Notes: generated by a model not told the origin, from the sequence alone. Shown: positions 54,108 to 62,550, counted from the first letter of the stretch. The stretch is DNA of 64,000 bases from RHKX01 sp046330415 (GCA_046330415.1 JAXLSW010000023.1:30103-94102), one strand, 5' to 3'. Program-made: numbers and translations.

Positions 54108-56690
54108 GTGCAAGCTGATGCAGTCGTGACGGACAGGTGGACTCGAGACTTCGTCGAGGGCTCTCGGGAGATGCGTGAGCTGCTCGGGGGCAAGGGCGCC
54201 AACATCGCCGAGATGACGCGCGTGCTCGGCCCCGGCGTGGTGCCGGCCGGGTTCACCGTCACGACGGAGGCCTGCGTGGCCTACATGGGCGAGGGGCGGT
54301 TCCCAGACGGGCTCGAGGATGAGGTCTCGGCCGCGATGGGGAGGCTCGAACGTGCGGCCGGGAAGGCCTTCGGGGACCCGGAGGACCCGTTGCTCGTATC
54401 GGTGCGCTCCGGCGCGCGCCAATCGATGCCGGGCATGCTCGACACGGTCCTCAACGTCGGCCTCAACCATCGAAGCGTCGAGGGCTTGGCGGCCAGGACC
54501 GCCAACCCGCGGTTCGCCTGGGACTCGTTCCGTCGTCTCGTGCAGATGTTCGGGAACGTCGTCGCGGGCGTCCCCGGGGAGCGATTCGAGCACGCCATCA
54601 AAGAGGCGAAGGCCGATCTCGGCGTCGTCGAGGACACCGATCTCGATGCGGCGGCCCTGCGCGAGCTGGTGAGCGAGTTCCAGCGCCTCTACGACTTTCC
54701 GGAGGAGCCCACCGAGCAGCTGAGCGCCGGGATCAGGGCGGTGTTCGACTCCTGGAGGGGTGAGCGCGCGGTGGCCTACCGGCGGCTGAACCGGATTCCC
54801 GACAGCTGGGGGACCGCCGTCAACGTCCAGCAGATGGTGTTCGGGAACAAGGGCCCGACGAGCGGCTCCGGCGTCGCCTTCAGCCGCAACGAGGTCGACG
54901 GTTCGCCGCAGCCCTCCGGGGACTTCCTCCCGGATGCGCAGGGGGAGGACGTCGTCTCCGGCGTCCGTACCCCGAAGGACATCGCTGAGCTCGCCGAGTG
55001 GAACGCGGAGGTCCACGAGCGCCTGATGGCGATCCTCCGTCAGCTCGAGACCCATTACGGAGACATGCAGGACACCGAGTTCACGGTGGAGGAGGGGCGG
55101 CTGTTCATGCTGCAGACGCGCAGCGCGAAGCGACCGGCTCAGGCGGCTGTCCGGTTCGCGGTGGACGCGGTCTCAGAGGGTCTCCTCGACCGCGCGGAGG
55201 CGCTCGCGACGATCGACGCCGCCAGCCTCGCGGCACTTCTCCATCCGACGTTCGCCAGCGCCGACTTCGAGGTTCTCGCGCGCGGAGTCGCGGCTTCACC
55301 GGGCGCGGCGAAGGGCGAGATCGTCTTCACCGCCAAGGACGCGATCGACGCCGTGGAGGAGGGTCGCCAGGTGATCCTCGTCCGGCCGTTCACCGAGGCC
55401 GACGACGTGGCGGGCTTCCACGCGGCGAAGGGGATCCTGACTTCGGAGGGCGGGAAGGCGTCGCACGCGGCCCTGGTCGCGCGCGGGATGGGCCGACCCG
55501 CCGTGACGGGTGCTTCGGACGTCGCCGTGGACCTCACCAAGCGGACGATGAGCGTCGGTGACGTGGTGCTCGGCGAGGGAGACCGAATCGCCATCGACGG
55601 AACGACCGGCGCCCTGAGCACCGAGGACGTCCCGCTCGTGTCCCCCGAGATGAGCGAGGAGTTCGAACGCGTACTCGCCTGGGCCGACGAGCTGCGGACG
55701 CTGGGCGTTCGGGTGAACGCCGATACGCCGGAGGATGCGGCGAAGGCGATCACCTTTGGCGCCGAGGGGATCGGGCTGTGCCGCACCGAGCACATGTTCC
55801 TCGGGGACCGTCAGCCGCTGATGGCGGACGTCATCCTCGCCGACGACGACGCTTCGCGGCATGCCGCGATCGACCGCCTGCGACCGCTGCAGGAGGACGA
55901 TTTCGAGGCGATCCTGCGAGCCATGGACGGCCGGCCCGTGACCGTCCGCCTGCTCGACCCGCCTCTGCACGAGTTCCTGCCCGCTCCCACCTCGCTCCCG
56001 GAGGGCTCGCCGGAGCGGGCTCGGGTCGAAGCTCTCCAGGAGGCCAACCCGATGCTGGGCACACGCGGCGTCCGGCTCGGCATCCTGATGCCCGACCTCT
56101 ACCGGATGCAGGTCCGGGCGCTCTTCGCAGCGGCGCGGAAGGTGCCGGGTTGCGTGCTCGAGATCATGGTCCCGCTGGTCGACTACGAGCGCGAGTTCGA
56201 GCTGGTCCGCGAGGCGATCGATGCGGTCGCGGCGGAGGAGGGCATCGAAGCCGGCTCCTACGCGGTCGGGACGATGATCGAGCTCCCCAGGGCCTGCTTC
56301 CTCGCCGACAAGATCGCGGAGAAGGCCGACTTCTTCTCGTTCGGCACCAACGACCTGACCCAGACCGGGCTCGGGTTCAGCCGCGACGACATCGAGGGCC
56401 GCGTCCTCGCCCGCTACATCGACGTCGGCGTGATCGATCGTTCCCCGTTCGAGACCCTCGATACGCCGGGGGTCGGTCAGATGGTGCGGATGGGTGCGTG
56501 GCTCGGCCGGACCACGAAGCCGGACCTGAAGCTCGGCGTTTGCGGCGAGCATGGTGGCGACCCGGATTCGATCGCGTTCTTCAGCGACAGCGGCATCGAC
56601 TACGTCTCCTGCTCCCCCTATCGCGTGCCCATCGCCCGCGTCGCCGCGGCTCAGGCCGCGTCGAAGGGGCATCTCAACGCCGAGAGGTGA
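54108..56690 (+). CDS. ppdK: pyruvate, phosphate dikinase
   Basis: 860 residues. The N-terminal ATP-grasp ('LLGGKGANIAEM', 'SVRSGARQSMPGMLDTVLNVGLN'), the central phosphohistidine domain ('GGKASHAALVARGMG', His453), and the C-terminal PEP/pyruvate barrel ('RTEHMF', 'GTMIELPRA', 'FFSFGTNDLTQ', 'GVCGEHGGDP' with catalytic Cys812). It interconverts pyruvate + ATP + Pi and PEP + AMP + PPi. The Thr two residues before the catalytic His, used by regulatory proteins in many PPDKs, is Ala451 here. GTG 54108; a GTG at 54126 is an alternative. Confidence 0.93.
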   Translation: MQADAVVTDRWTRDFVEGSREMRELLGGKGANIAEMTRVLGPGVVPAGFTVTTEACVAYMGEGRFPDGLEDEVSAAMGRLERAAGKAFGDPEDPLLVSVRSGARQSMPGMLDTVLNVGLNHRSVEGLAARTANPRFAWDSFRRLVQMFGNVVAGVPGERFEHAIKEAKADLGVVEDTDLDAAALRELVSEFQRLYDFPEEPTEQLSAGIRAVFDSWRGERAVAYRRLNRIPDSWGTAVNVQQMVFGNKGPTSGSGVAFSRNEVDGSPQPSGDFLPDAQGEDVVSGVRTPKDIAELAEWNAEVHERLMAILRQLETHYGDMQDTEFTVEEGRLFMLQTRSAKRPAQAAVRFAVDAVSEGLLDRAEALATIDAASLAALLHPTFASADFEVLARGVAASPGAAKGEIVFTAKDAIDAVEEGRQVILVRPFTEADDVAGFHAAKGILTSEGGKASHAALVARGMGRPAVTGASDVAVDLTKRTMSVGDVVLGEGDRIAIDGTTGALSTEDVPLVSPEMSEEFERVLAWADELRTLGVRVNADTPEDAAKAITFGAEGIGLCRTEHMFLGDRQPLMADVILADDDASRHAAIDRLRPLQEDDFEAILRAMDGRPVTVRLLDPPLHEFLPAPTSLPEGSPERARVEALQEANPMLGTRGVRLGILMPDLYRMQVRALFAAARKVPGCVLEIMVPLVDYEREFELVREAIDAVAAEEGIEAGSYAVGTMIELPRACFLADKIAEKADFFSFGTNDLTQTGLGFSRDDIEGRVLARYIDVGVIDRSPFETLDTPGVGQMVRMGAWLGRTTKPDLKLGVCGEHGGDPDSIAFFSDSGIDYVSCSPYRVPIARVAAAQAASKGHLNAER

Positions 56691-56750
56691 GAACGCCGCG
56701 ATATCCGCGGCGAAGTCTCCTCTCGGCCCTTCCGTCACCATCCCGCGCTC

Positions 56751-57503
56751 ATGTCAGCGTTCGAGGTCATCCTCGTGCTCGTCGCCGGGTTCGGCGCCGG
56801 GACCATCAACGCGGTGATCGGGTCCGGGACCCTGATCACCTTCCCGGTGCTGCTCGCGATCGGGCTGCCACCGGTGACCGCCAACGTCTCCAACAACCTC
56901 GGGCTCGTCCCGGGGGCGGCGAGCTCCCTCTACGGCTACCGAGAGGAGCTCGAGGGGGAGCGGGGGAGGGTCCTGCGCCTGGCGCCGATGACCGTCGCCG
57001 GTTCAGCGTGCGGCGCGGCGCTGCTGCTGCTGTTGCCGCCGGGTTCCTTCAAGGCGATCGTCCCCGTGCTGATCGCAATCGCGTTGGTCCTCGTCGTCCT
57101 GCAACCGCGGATCTCGGCATACCTGACCGCGCGCCGCGAGGTGCACCGGCCCCACGGCGGCCCGATGGTTCGCCTCGGCGTCTTCGGGGTCGGCATCTAC
57201 GGTGGCTACTTCGGGGGTGGGCAGGGGATCATCCTGTTCGCGCTGCTCGCCAACTCGCTGCCGGGGAAGCTGCTGTCGATCAACGTCGTCCGCGCGGCGC
57301 TCACGGGAGTGGCGAACGCGACCGCGGCGGTGATCTTCGTCTTCGCCGCCGACCTCGACTGGCTCGTCGTCCTGCTCATCGCGGTCGGCTCGACCGTGGG
57401 CGGGCTGATCGGCGCGGGGATCGGCAAGCGCATCCCCGACCCGGTCCTGCGCGCGACGATCGTCGTGGTCGGCCTCGCGGCGATCGCCCAGCTCGTGCTC
57501 TGA
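56751..57503 (+). CDS. TauE/SafE-family membrane permease
   Basis: 250 residues with about eight helices. The N-terminal 'AGFGAGTINAVIGSGTLITFPVLLAIGLPPVTANVSN' and the mirrored 'FGVGIYGGYFGGGQGIILFALLANSL' are the TauE/SafE signature repeats. It is an exporter of sulfite or sulfonates, or an unassigned anion carrier. ATG 56751, 60 bases after ppdK. It ends 10 bases from the convergent secreted-protein operon. Confidence 0.87.
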   Translation: MSAFEVILVLVAGFGAGTINAVIGSGTLITFPVLLAIGLPPVTANVSNNLGLVPGAASSLYGYREELEGERGRVLRLAPMTVAGSACGAALLLLLPPGSFKAIVPVLIAIALVLVVLQPRISAYLTARREVHRPHGGPMVRLGVFGVGIYGGYFGGGQGIILFALLANSLPGKLLSINVVRAALTGVANATAAVIFVFAADLDWLVVLLIAVGSTVGGLIGAGIGKRIPDPVLRATIVVVGLAAIAQLVL

Positions 57504-57513
57504 GGGCGGCCCG

Positions 57514-58995
57514 CTACTTACCTGACCCGCAGCCGCCCAGCGCGGAGTGCCCGAACGCGGCCGGGCCGTCGAAGTAGGTGAGCTTCGGCAGGTACGGCCC
57601 GAGGATCGCCTTCTCGTCGCCCGGCGTCGAGGTCAGCTGGATCGCGTGCTCGAAGCTGCGTGAGGGCAGCATGTTCCGGATCTGGAACCAGCCGAAGTCG
57701 GGATCCATGTAGCCGTCGCCGGCGTCGTCCCACTGGATCCAGGCGATTCCGCAGGCGCGGCGGGCGCTCTTCGGCCGATCGGCCTTGCGGCTGACCGCGA
57801 TCGTGTAGGTCCCCTTGCGGTTTGTCGGGATCTGCTCGTCGAAGGCGCAGTCGGTGACCTTGGTCGTGACCGGGGCCTGGTTCATGCAGAAGCTCGTGTA
57901 GCGGACCTGCCCGGTGCCCATCCGCTCCTGCCCGCGCACCGTCCCGGGCGCGGTCGGAAGCTTGCCGCGGAAGACCGCGACCTTTCCGAAGCGGCGGTTG
58001 ATGGCGGTGCGGACGTAGGCGTTGTGGACGTTCGGGAAGAAGCCACCGGAGGCGGTGCGCGGGGGTGGGGTGGGGTCGGCGCCGGGTGCGTCGTCGCCGG
58101 TCCAGAGCTGCAGCAGGTAGCGACGGTCGTACTGCGCACGCCACTCGCCTTCGCGGACGGCGGGGAAGGTCTCAGGCACCAGGCGCGGGACCGACATCAG
58201 CCCGGCGAACACGTCGACCGGCGCCGAGAGCTCGTTCGGGTACCGCATCGCCCGGTAGGAGTCGGCGCTGATCAGCAGCGCGCCGGGATCGGGGACGCGC
58301 GGGGTACCGAGCGACTTCGCCTCGGAATCGAGCGCGTCGCAGAGGGCCTGGCTCTCGAGCACGGTGCCGTCGGCGAGGGTCAGGATCGGCTTCGGCAGGC
58401 CGACGCCGCCGGTCAGGTCCGTTCCCCTGTCGGGCACGTAGACGCGCAGCATCAGCAGGTTCAGCTCGTAGCTCTCACCGCCCACGGTCTCGGTCATCGG
58501 GCCTGCGTCGGGCACCACGTAGATGTCGTTGCGAGCCGCCTCCCCGGCGTACGCCTCGAGCGGATAGCCGGGGTTCTTGGCATCGATCACGTCGACCCGG
58601 AAGCGGCGCTTGCGCGCGTCGCGATCGGCACCGCGGCGGAACGGGTTCGTCGATCCCTGCAGTGGGTCGATCTGGTAATCGGCGAGCGCGTCGACGCCGC
58701 GACCGGCGAGGTCGTAGGCCTGCAACCCCATGTAGCGGGCGTGCGGGTAGCGCCCGCGCAGCGTCAGCGTCGATCCCGGCGGCCGCCGGAACCCGGCCGC
58801 CCAGTAGGTCGCGCCGGCGTCGGGGTAGGCGATGTTGAAGTCGTGCGCGCCGAACGCGCCGTAGTTCCAGAAGCAGTCGGAGAAGCGACCGCCGACCATG
58901 TCGCCGCGGGCGGCCGTAGCGGTCGCCGGCAGCAGCGCAAGCGCTGCGAGCGCCAGAGCCGCGACGACCGCAGCCGCCTTCGCTGTGGCCCTCAC
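57514..58995 (-). CDS. secreted protein, unrecognised paralogue family (member 2)
   Basis: 493 residues, exported (signal peptide ~1-29 ending Ala-Thr-Ala-Ala), no transmembrane helix after it. It shares a patterned core with the gene directly upstream: 'ATYWAAGFRRPPGSTLTLRG', 'ARYMGLQ', 'GSTNPFRRGADR', 'DIYVVPD', and a C-terminal 'VTDCAFDEQIP', 'RKADRPKSARRACGIAWIQW'. Several conserved Cys and aromatic residues suggest a disulfide-bonded enzyme or binding protein. The GTG start overlaps the upstream stop (GTGA). Function unknown. Confidence 0.75.
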   Translation of the reverse strand: MRATAKAAAVVAALALAALALLPATATAARGDMVGGRFSDCFWNYGAFGAHDFNIAYPDAGATYWAAGFRRPPGSTLTLRGRYPHARYMGLQAYDLAGRGVDALADYQIDPLQGSTNPFRRGADRDARKRRFRVDVIDAKNPGYPLEAYAGEAARNDIYVVPDAGPMTETVGGESYELNLLMLRVYVPDRGTDLTGGVGLPKPILTLADGTVLESQALCDALDSEAKSLGTPRVPDPGALLISADSYRAMRYPNELSAPVDVFAGLMSVPRLVPETFPAVREGEWRAQYDRRYLLQLWTGDDAPGADPTPPPRTASGGFFPNVHNAYVRTAINRRFGKVAVFRGKLPTAPGTVRGQERMGTGQVRYTSFCMNQAPVTTKVTDCAFDEQIPTNRKGTYTIAVSRKADRPKSARRACGIAWIQWDDAGDGYMDPDFGWFQIRNMLPSRSFEHAIQLTSTPGDEKAILGPYLPKLTYFDGPAAFGHSALGGCGSGK

Positions 58996-60416
58996 TTGCC
59001 CGGGCAGCCGAGCTGCCTGAACTCGGATTTCGCCATGTACTCCGATTGGGGGAAGTAGGGCCCCATCACCTGTGGCTCGGTTCCCGCCTGCTCGACCTGC
59101 TGGGGGGCCTGCTTCCAGCTCGGATCGGCGGCCATGAACCGCATGTACATGGCACCCGCGTAGCTGCGCGAGGCCGGGTCGGGGTAGTTCTCACCCGCGC
59201 CGAAGTTGATCCACCGGTAGCCGCACTCGCGCCGCGCGTTCGCCGGGCGATCCTCGTGACGGCCGATGACGAGCGTGTAGCGGCGGTGCTTGCCAAGCGG
59301 CACCTGCTGGTCGTAGACGCAGTCGTAGCCGAGGCCGGTCACCGGCGAGGAGCCGCTGCACAGCGACCAGTAGCGGACCTGATAGTCGCGTGGGTTCCAG
59401 CCCTTGGAATCCGGCAGCGTCCTCGGGTATGTCGGCATCTTGCCCGAGACCGTCAGCAGGCGGCCGTACTTGAGGCTGGTCGACGTCAGCAGGTAGCTGG
59501 TGTCGGGGTTGGCCTGGAAGCCGCCGCTTTCGACCGGCGGGTAGGTCGCCGCGCGCTCGGCCGGGTCGGCGATGAAGGCGCCGGCGACGTTGTAGGAGGC
59601 GTTCCAGAACTTCTCCCAGCGCGGCGGGTCGAGAGCCGGGGCGTTGACGGGGTCCGGGGACGAGGCGACGAGCGTCTTCCACAACGTGGCCGGGAAGGTC
59701 GAGGTGCTGACGTCCTCGATCGGGTCGAGCATCCCGCAGGCGGCGTCTCCGCGGACCTCGGTGCCGTCGGCGAGCTCGAGGACGAGCTTCGGCAGCCCGG
59801 CGTCGCCGGTGCCGTCGCGACCCCGGTCGGGCAGGTAGTTGCGGATGCTCATGCCGAGCCGGGTGTCTGGGTCGGTGGCCTGGGTGTAGATCGTGTTGGG
59901 GGCGCGCACCGCCGGGATCGGGCCCGAGACGACGTGGAAGGTGTAGCGGCGGGGGCCGCCGGTGCGACTGCCGCCCGGCCGGAACGGGTTGACCGAGCCC
60001 TTGTCCGGCTGGATGTTGAGATCGCGGAGGTGGTCGGCTGAGGCGATCTGGCCGAGCTCGCCCGGGCGGCCGAACATCGTCCACGACATGTAGCGGAGGT
60101 GCCCGAACTTGCCGTGGAAGGTGAGGCTGGCGCCGGCCGGGAGCTTGTACTGGGCAACGAAGTAGGTCGAGCCGACGTCCGGGTAGAGGTTCGGCTTCTG
60201 GATCGGGATGGCGCCGGGCAGGTTCGCGTAGTCCATCCCCTTCGGCGGCGCCCAGAAGCAGTCGTGGCCGTAGCGCTCGTTGGTCTCGACCGCGATGTGA
60301 TGGGGCAGGTAGTTGAGGCCCGCATGGGCCGGGGTGGCGATCGCGAGGACCGCCGCGGTCGCGCTCACCACGGCAAGGAGGAGCCTGCGCACAGGGGATC
60401 GGCGGTCGGCGGTCAT
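58992..60416 (-). CDS. secreted protein, unrecognised paralogue family (member 1)
   Basis: 474 residues, signal peptide ~1-32 (Ala-His-Ala end). It carries the same core as the downstream paralogue: 'STYFVAQYKLPAGASLTFHGKFGHLRYMSWTMFG', 'IQPDKGSVNPFRPGGSR', 'NTIYTQA', 'LGYDCVYDQQVPLGKHRRYTLVIG' and 'HEDRPANARRECGYRWINF'. ATG 60416 follows GAGGAGT on the minus strand. The longer frame starting at 60707 would run into the divergent TetR gene and is rejected. It is probably controlled by that TetR. Confidence 0.78.
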   Translation of the reverse strand: MTADRRSPVRRLLLAVVSATAAVLAIATPAHAGLNYLPHHIAVETNERYGHDCFWAPPKGMDYANLPGAIPIQKPNLYPDVGSTYFVAQYKLPAGASLTFHGKFGHLRYMSWTMFGRPGELGQIASADHLRDLNIQPDKGSVNPFRPGGSRTGGPRRYTFHVVSGPIPAVRAPNTIYTQATDPDTRLGMSIRNYLPDRGRDGTGDAGLPKLVLELADGTEVRGDAACGMLDPIEDVSTSTFPATLWKTLVASSPDPVNAPALDPPRWEKFWNASYNVAGAFIADPAERAATYPPVESGGFQANPDTSYLLTSTSLKYGRLLTVSGKMPTYPRTLPDSKGWNPRDYQVRYWSLCSGSSPVTGLGYDCVYDQQVPLGKHRRYTLVIGRHEDRPANARRECGYRWINFGAGENYPDPASRSYAGAMYMRFMAADPSWKQAPQQVEQAGTEPQVMGPYFPQSEYMAKSEFRQLGCPGK

Positions 60417-60518
60417 GGGTACTCCTCGCGTTCGGCTCGGCATGGACATCGGCCAACCTACTCGGCTTATTGTCGTCCTGTCAAGTTGGGTACTGCGTAA
60501 ATAAGGTAGGATCAAGCC
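60417..60518. promoter_or_regulatory. divergent promoter between secreted pair and TetR
   Basis: 102 bases, AT-richer than surroundings. On the minus strand, TTGACA (60484-60479) is a perfect -35, with TAGGTT 18 bases on as a weak -10 for the secreted-protein operon. CTTATT (60466-60471) and AATAAG (60500-60505), flanked by CCTA (60457-60460) and TAGG (60507-60510), make an inverted repeat around that -35, a plausible TetR operator. Confidence 0.45.
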
Positions 60519-61157
60519 ATGCTCGAGGTCTCCTCGCCGCCCGCGAACGCAGCGTCCAGCCGCGGCCCGCGCCGGATGGCGCCGAAGGACCGCCGCGAGC
60601 AGCTCCTCGCCGCGGCGATGGCGGTCGTGGCCGAGCAGGGCTTCACGGACTTCTCGCTCGACGACGTCGCCGCCCGCGCCGACGTGACGCGGAACCTCCT
60701 GTACCACTACTTCCCGGGTGGCCGGGCGGCGCTCGCGCTAGCTGTCGCCGATGCCGCTGGGCACGAGCTCACCGACGACTGGCTGACCGACGAGTCGATC
60801 CCGCTGGCCGAGCGCCTGATCGTCAACAACGGCCGGCTGATCGAGCACGCGATGGCGCCGACCGTGGCCTGGACCCTCTATCGACACGCTCTGCAGGCCT
60901 CCGACCCCGAGTTGCGAGCGAAGACCGACGACTACGTCGAGGGCGTGATCGCGGCGATCGCGCTCAACCACTTCGGCACCGAGGATCCGTCGCCGCCCGC
61001 TCGGGCCGCCCTCAAGGGCTACCTCGCGTTCTTCGGCGCCGCTCTGGACGAAGCCCGGGCGAACGGGACCCCGCCGGAGCGGATGCTCCCAATCCTGACT
61101 GAGACCCTGGCCGCGGCGATGGGAGCGGCTGGGTCAGCCGGCCCCACCGGCGACTAA
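60519..61157 (+). CDS. TetR-family transcriptional regulator
   Basis: 212 residues. The HTH (about 20-70) includes 'RREQLLAAAMAVVAEQGFTDFSLDDVAARADVTRNLLYHYFPGGRAAL', a textbook TetR DNA-binding domain. A C-terminal helical ligand/dimer domain runs 85-205. It is divergent from the two secreted paralogues with a shared 102-base promoter, so it most likely represses them. The inducer is unknown. ATG 60519; a possible later start is ATG 60576 ('MAPKDRREQ'). Confidence 0.85.
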   Translation: MLEVSSPPANAASSRGPRRMAPKDRREQLLAAAMAVVAEQGFTDFSLDDVAARADVTRNLLYHYFPGGRAALALAVADAAGHELTDDWLTDESIPLAERLIVNNGRLIEHAMAPTVAWTLYRHALQASDPELRAKTDDYVEGVIAAIALNHFGTEDPSPPARAALKGYLAFFGAALDEARANGTPPERMLPILTETLAAAMGAAGSAGPTGD

Positions 61158-61165
61158 CCCGTCAC

Positions 61166-61222
61166 CTCTGCTGCGATCGAGATGCAACTGGCGGGAGCAT
61201 CTGTCCCGTTTGTTGCATCTCG
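61166..61222. repeat. 57-bp nested-hairpin repeat, copy B
   Basis: The same element as 29911-29967. Outer arms CGAGATGCAA (61178-61187) and TTGCATCTCG (61213-61222), and the inner CGGGA/TCCCG pair, are unchanged. Differences sit in the joining positions and one base before the arm. It lies between the convergent TetR stop and the Ddn-like stop, so it would serve as a bidirectional end structure. Confidence 0.7.
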
Positions 61223-61663
61223 CTAGCGCGGCTCGAGGATCACGACCGGGATCTCGCGGCCCGTGCGCTCCTGATAGCCGTCGTAGCCGGAGTAGGCCGC
61301 GACCGCCTTCGGCCACAGGCGCTCCCGCTCCGTGGCCGTCGCGACGCGCGCGTGGACGTCCCGCTTCTCGGAGCCGATCTGCACGGTCGTGTCCGGATGC
61401 GCGCGCAGGTTGTGGAACCAGGCGGGATTCCGCGGGTGGCCGCCCTTGGAGGCGATGATGATCACGTCGTCGCCGTCCTCGAAGTAGACGAGCGGGGAGG
61501 TTCGCCTCTCACCGCTCTTGGCGCCGACGTGGTCGAGCAGCAGCATCGGCGGCCCGCCCGGTGGCTTGTGACCGATGCGGCCGCCGGTCAGGCGGTAGAT
61601 CGCGACGTGGCCGCCGATGAGCCGGTTGAGCACCGGCCAGGACCTGTCGGTGAGGCTCGCCAT
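61223..61663 (-). CDS. deazaflavin (F420)-dependent nitroreductase-like protein
   Basis: 146 residues, Ddn/DUF385 split-barrel family: 'MLLLDHVGAKSGERRTSPLVYFEDGDDVIIIASKGGHPRNPAWFHNLRAHPDTTVQIG' is diagnostic, with the Ser-Lys-Gly-Gly and Asn-Pro-x-Trp-x-x-N-L segments that bind F420. C-terminal 'WPKAVAAYSGYDGYQERTGREIPVVILEP' completes the fold. It is predicted to use reduced F420 for reduction of quinones or xenobiotics. Presence of this family supports an F420-making actinobacterium. Start ATG 61663. Confidence 0.88.
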   Translation of the reverse strand: MASLTDRSWPVLNRLIGGHVAIYRLTGGRIGHKPPGGPPMLLLDHVGAKSGERRTSPLVYFEDGDDVIIIASKGGHPRNPAWFHNLRAHPDTTVQIGSEKRDVHARVATATERERLWPKAVAAYSGYDGYQERTGREIPVVILEPR

Positions 61664-61676
61664 CGCGCCACCCAGC

Positions 61677-62237
61677 CTAGCTGGGGATCGCTTCCTCGCC
61701 GCCCGGAACAGGGGGATCGTCCTCGGAGCTGGGGCCGTCGCCCTTGTGGGGACCTCCCGTGCTCCCGTCGCCCTTGTCGCCGTCCCGCTTCTCCGGCAAC
61801 CGCACCTCGAGCGTGCCGAGCACGACGCCCGGGTCGGAGCCGTCGGTGATCGGGTAGCTGCCAGGCTCGCGGAGCAGGATGTTGAAGTAGGCGGGGGCGT
61901 CGGTGCCGGCGAAGTCGGTGATACCGAGCGGCAGGATCGCGATCTCGCGCGCCGGGTCGGCGGAGACGGTCAGCGTGAGCTGATCACCGACGAACGCCCG
62001 CACGGTCGGCGGATCCTTGACGGAGGCGTCGATGTGCTCGCGCACCTCCTCGCCGATCTCGCCCTTGGCGGTCTCCGGGACCCCGGGTGGCTCCTCCGTC
62101 GTCGTCTCCTCCGTCGTCGTGTCGGTCGTGGTTTCAACCCCGACGAGGCGCCCGGTCCGGTCCGGGGCGATGCTCGCCGCCACCACCGAGGCCGCGAGCA
62201 GCAGGATGAGGACGATGATCAGACGGCGGGCGGCCAT
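61677..62237 (-). CDS. secreted low-complexity/beta protein, unknown
   Basis: 186 residues. A signal or anchor helix (about 5-24), a Thr/Glu run (36-50), a beta-rich central domain (about 75-150; 'VRAFVGDQLTLTVSADPAREIAILPLG', 'PAYFNILLREPGSYPI') reminiscent of cupredoxin-like or Ig folds but lacking copper ligands, and a Gly/Asp/Lys/Pro tail. It is not assigned to a family. It lies 13 bases upstream of the Ddn-like gene on the same strand and may share its transcript. Confidence 0.6.
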   Translation of the reverse strand: MAARRLIIVLILLLAASVVAASIAPDRTGRLVGVETTTDTTTEETTTEEPPGVPETAKGEIGEEVREHIDASVKDPPTVRAFVGDQLTLTVSADPAREIAILPLGITDFAGTDAPAYFNILLREPGSYPITDGSDPGVVLGTLEVRLPEKRDGDKGDGSTGGPHKGDGPSSEDDPPVPGGEEAIPS

Positions 62238-62339
62238 CTCAGCTCCTCCGGACCCCGGCGATCGGGTTCTGAGGTCCGGACCCCAGTTGGCGATGAAGTC
62301 ATACGACTAGACATGTGTTGAGTTCGCACCAGATCTTGC

Positions 62340-62367
62340 TAAAGGTCTTTCCCTGGGGTCCCGATAG
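62340..62367 (+). promoter_or_regulatory. FliA/WhiG-like promoter of pilA
   Basis: TAAA (62340-62343), 16 bases, then CCCGATAG (62360-62367), close to the sigma-28/WhiG consensus TAAA-N15/16-GCCGATAA. Predicted transcription start is about 62374, roughly 25 bases before the riboswitch. The 313 bases from 62238 to 62550 contain no gene. Confidence 0.55.
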
Positions 62368-62397
62368 GCGGTCCGTAATCGATATCGAGTCAGGGCT

Positions 62398-62483
62398 CTG
62401 GTGCAGAGGCAAACTCGTCGCGAGACGGGGACGCAAAACCACGGAGCTCCCAGCGGATCGGGAGCAAGCCGGGTTACCACCGG
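62398..62483 (+). ncRNA. cyclic-di-GMP-I (GEMM-I) riboswitch in the pilA leader
   Basis: P1 is CTGGTG (62398-62403) with CACCGG (62478-62483). The conserved GGCAAAC follows P1. P2 is CGTC/GACG capped by the GNRA tetraloop GCGA. GGGACGCAAAACCACGG joins to P3, GCTCCC/GGGAGC (62446-62451, 62460-62465). The 3' side has AGCCGGGTTACC. This order and sequence match GEMM-I. Retention of GG before CAAAC suggests c-di-GMP rather than cGAMP, but I could not fix that position with certainty by eye. It would sense the second messenger that governs pili and motility. Confidence 0.88.
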
Positions 62484-62532
62484 GGTTCGAACACCCGACT
62501 GGCTAGTGCCACCGGCTCTGACTCCACTGGAA

Positions 62533-62546
62533 ACCCTGAGGAGGGT
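62533..62546 (+). promoter_or_regulatory. hairpin over the pilA ribosome-binding site
   Basis: ACCCT (62533-62537) pairs with AGGGT (62542-62546) across the loop GAGG, so the GAGGAGGGT Shine-Dalgarno, 4-12 bases before the ATG, would be partly hidden. Upstream, CTAGTG (62503-62508) can pair with CACTGG (62525-62530), and a second CACCGG (62510-62515) could compete for the P1 strand. Together these form a plausible expression platform. Confidence 0.5.
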
Positions 62547-62550
62547 AACT

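Noticed and set aside
62315..62506. Small open frame across the pilA leader
   Set aside because: It overlaps the GEMM-I aptamer and promoter and has no ribosome-binding site or recognisable product.
62300..62550. TPP or cobalamin riboswitch in the pilA leader
   Set aside because: No CTGAGA (TPP) or GCCACTG (B12 box) motifs; the GGCAAAC/GGGACGCAAA/GCCGGGTTACC order fits GEMM-I only.
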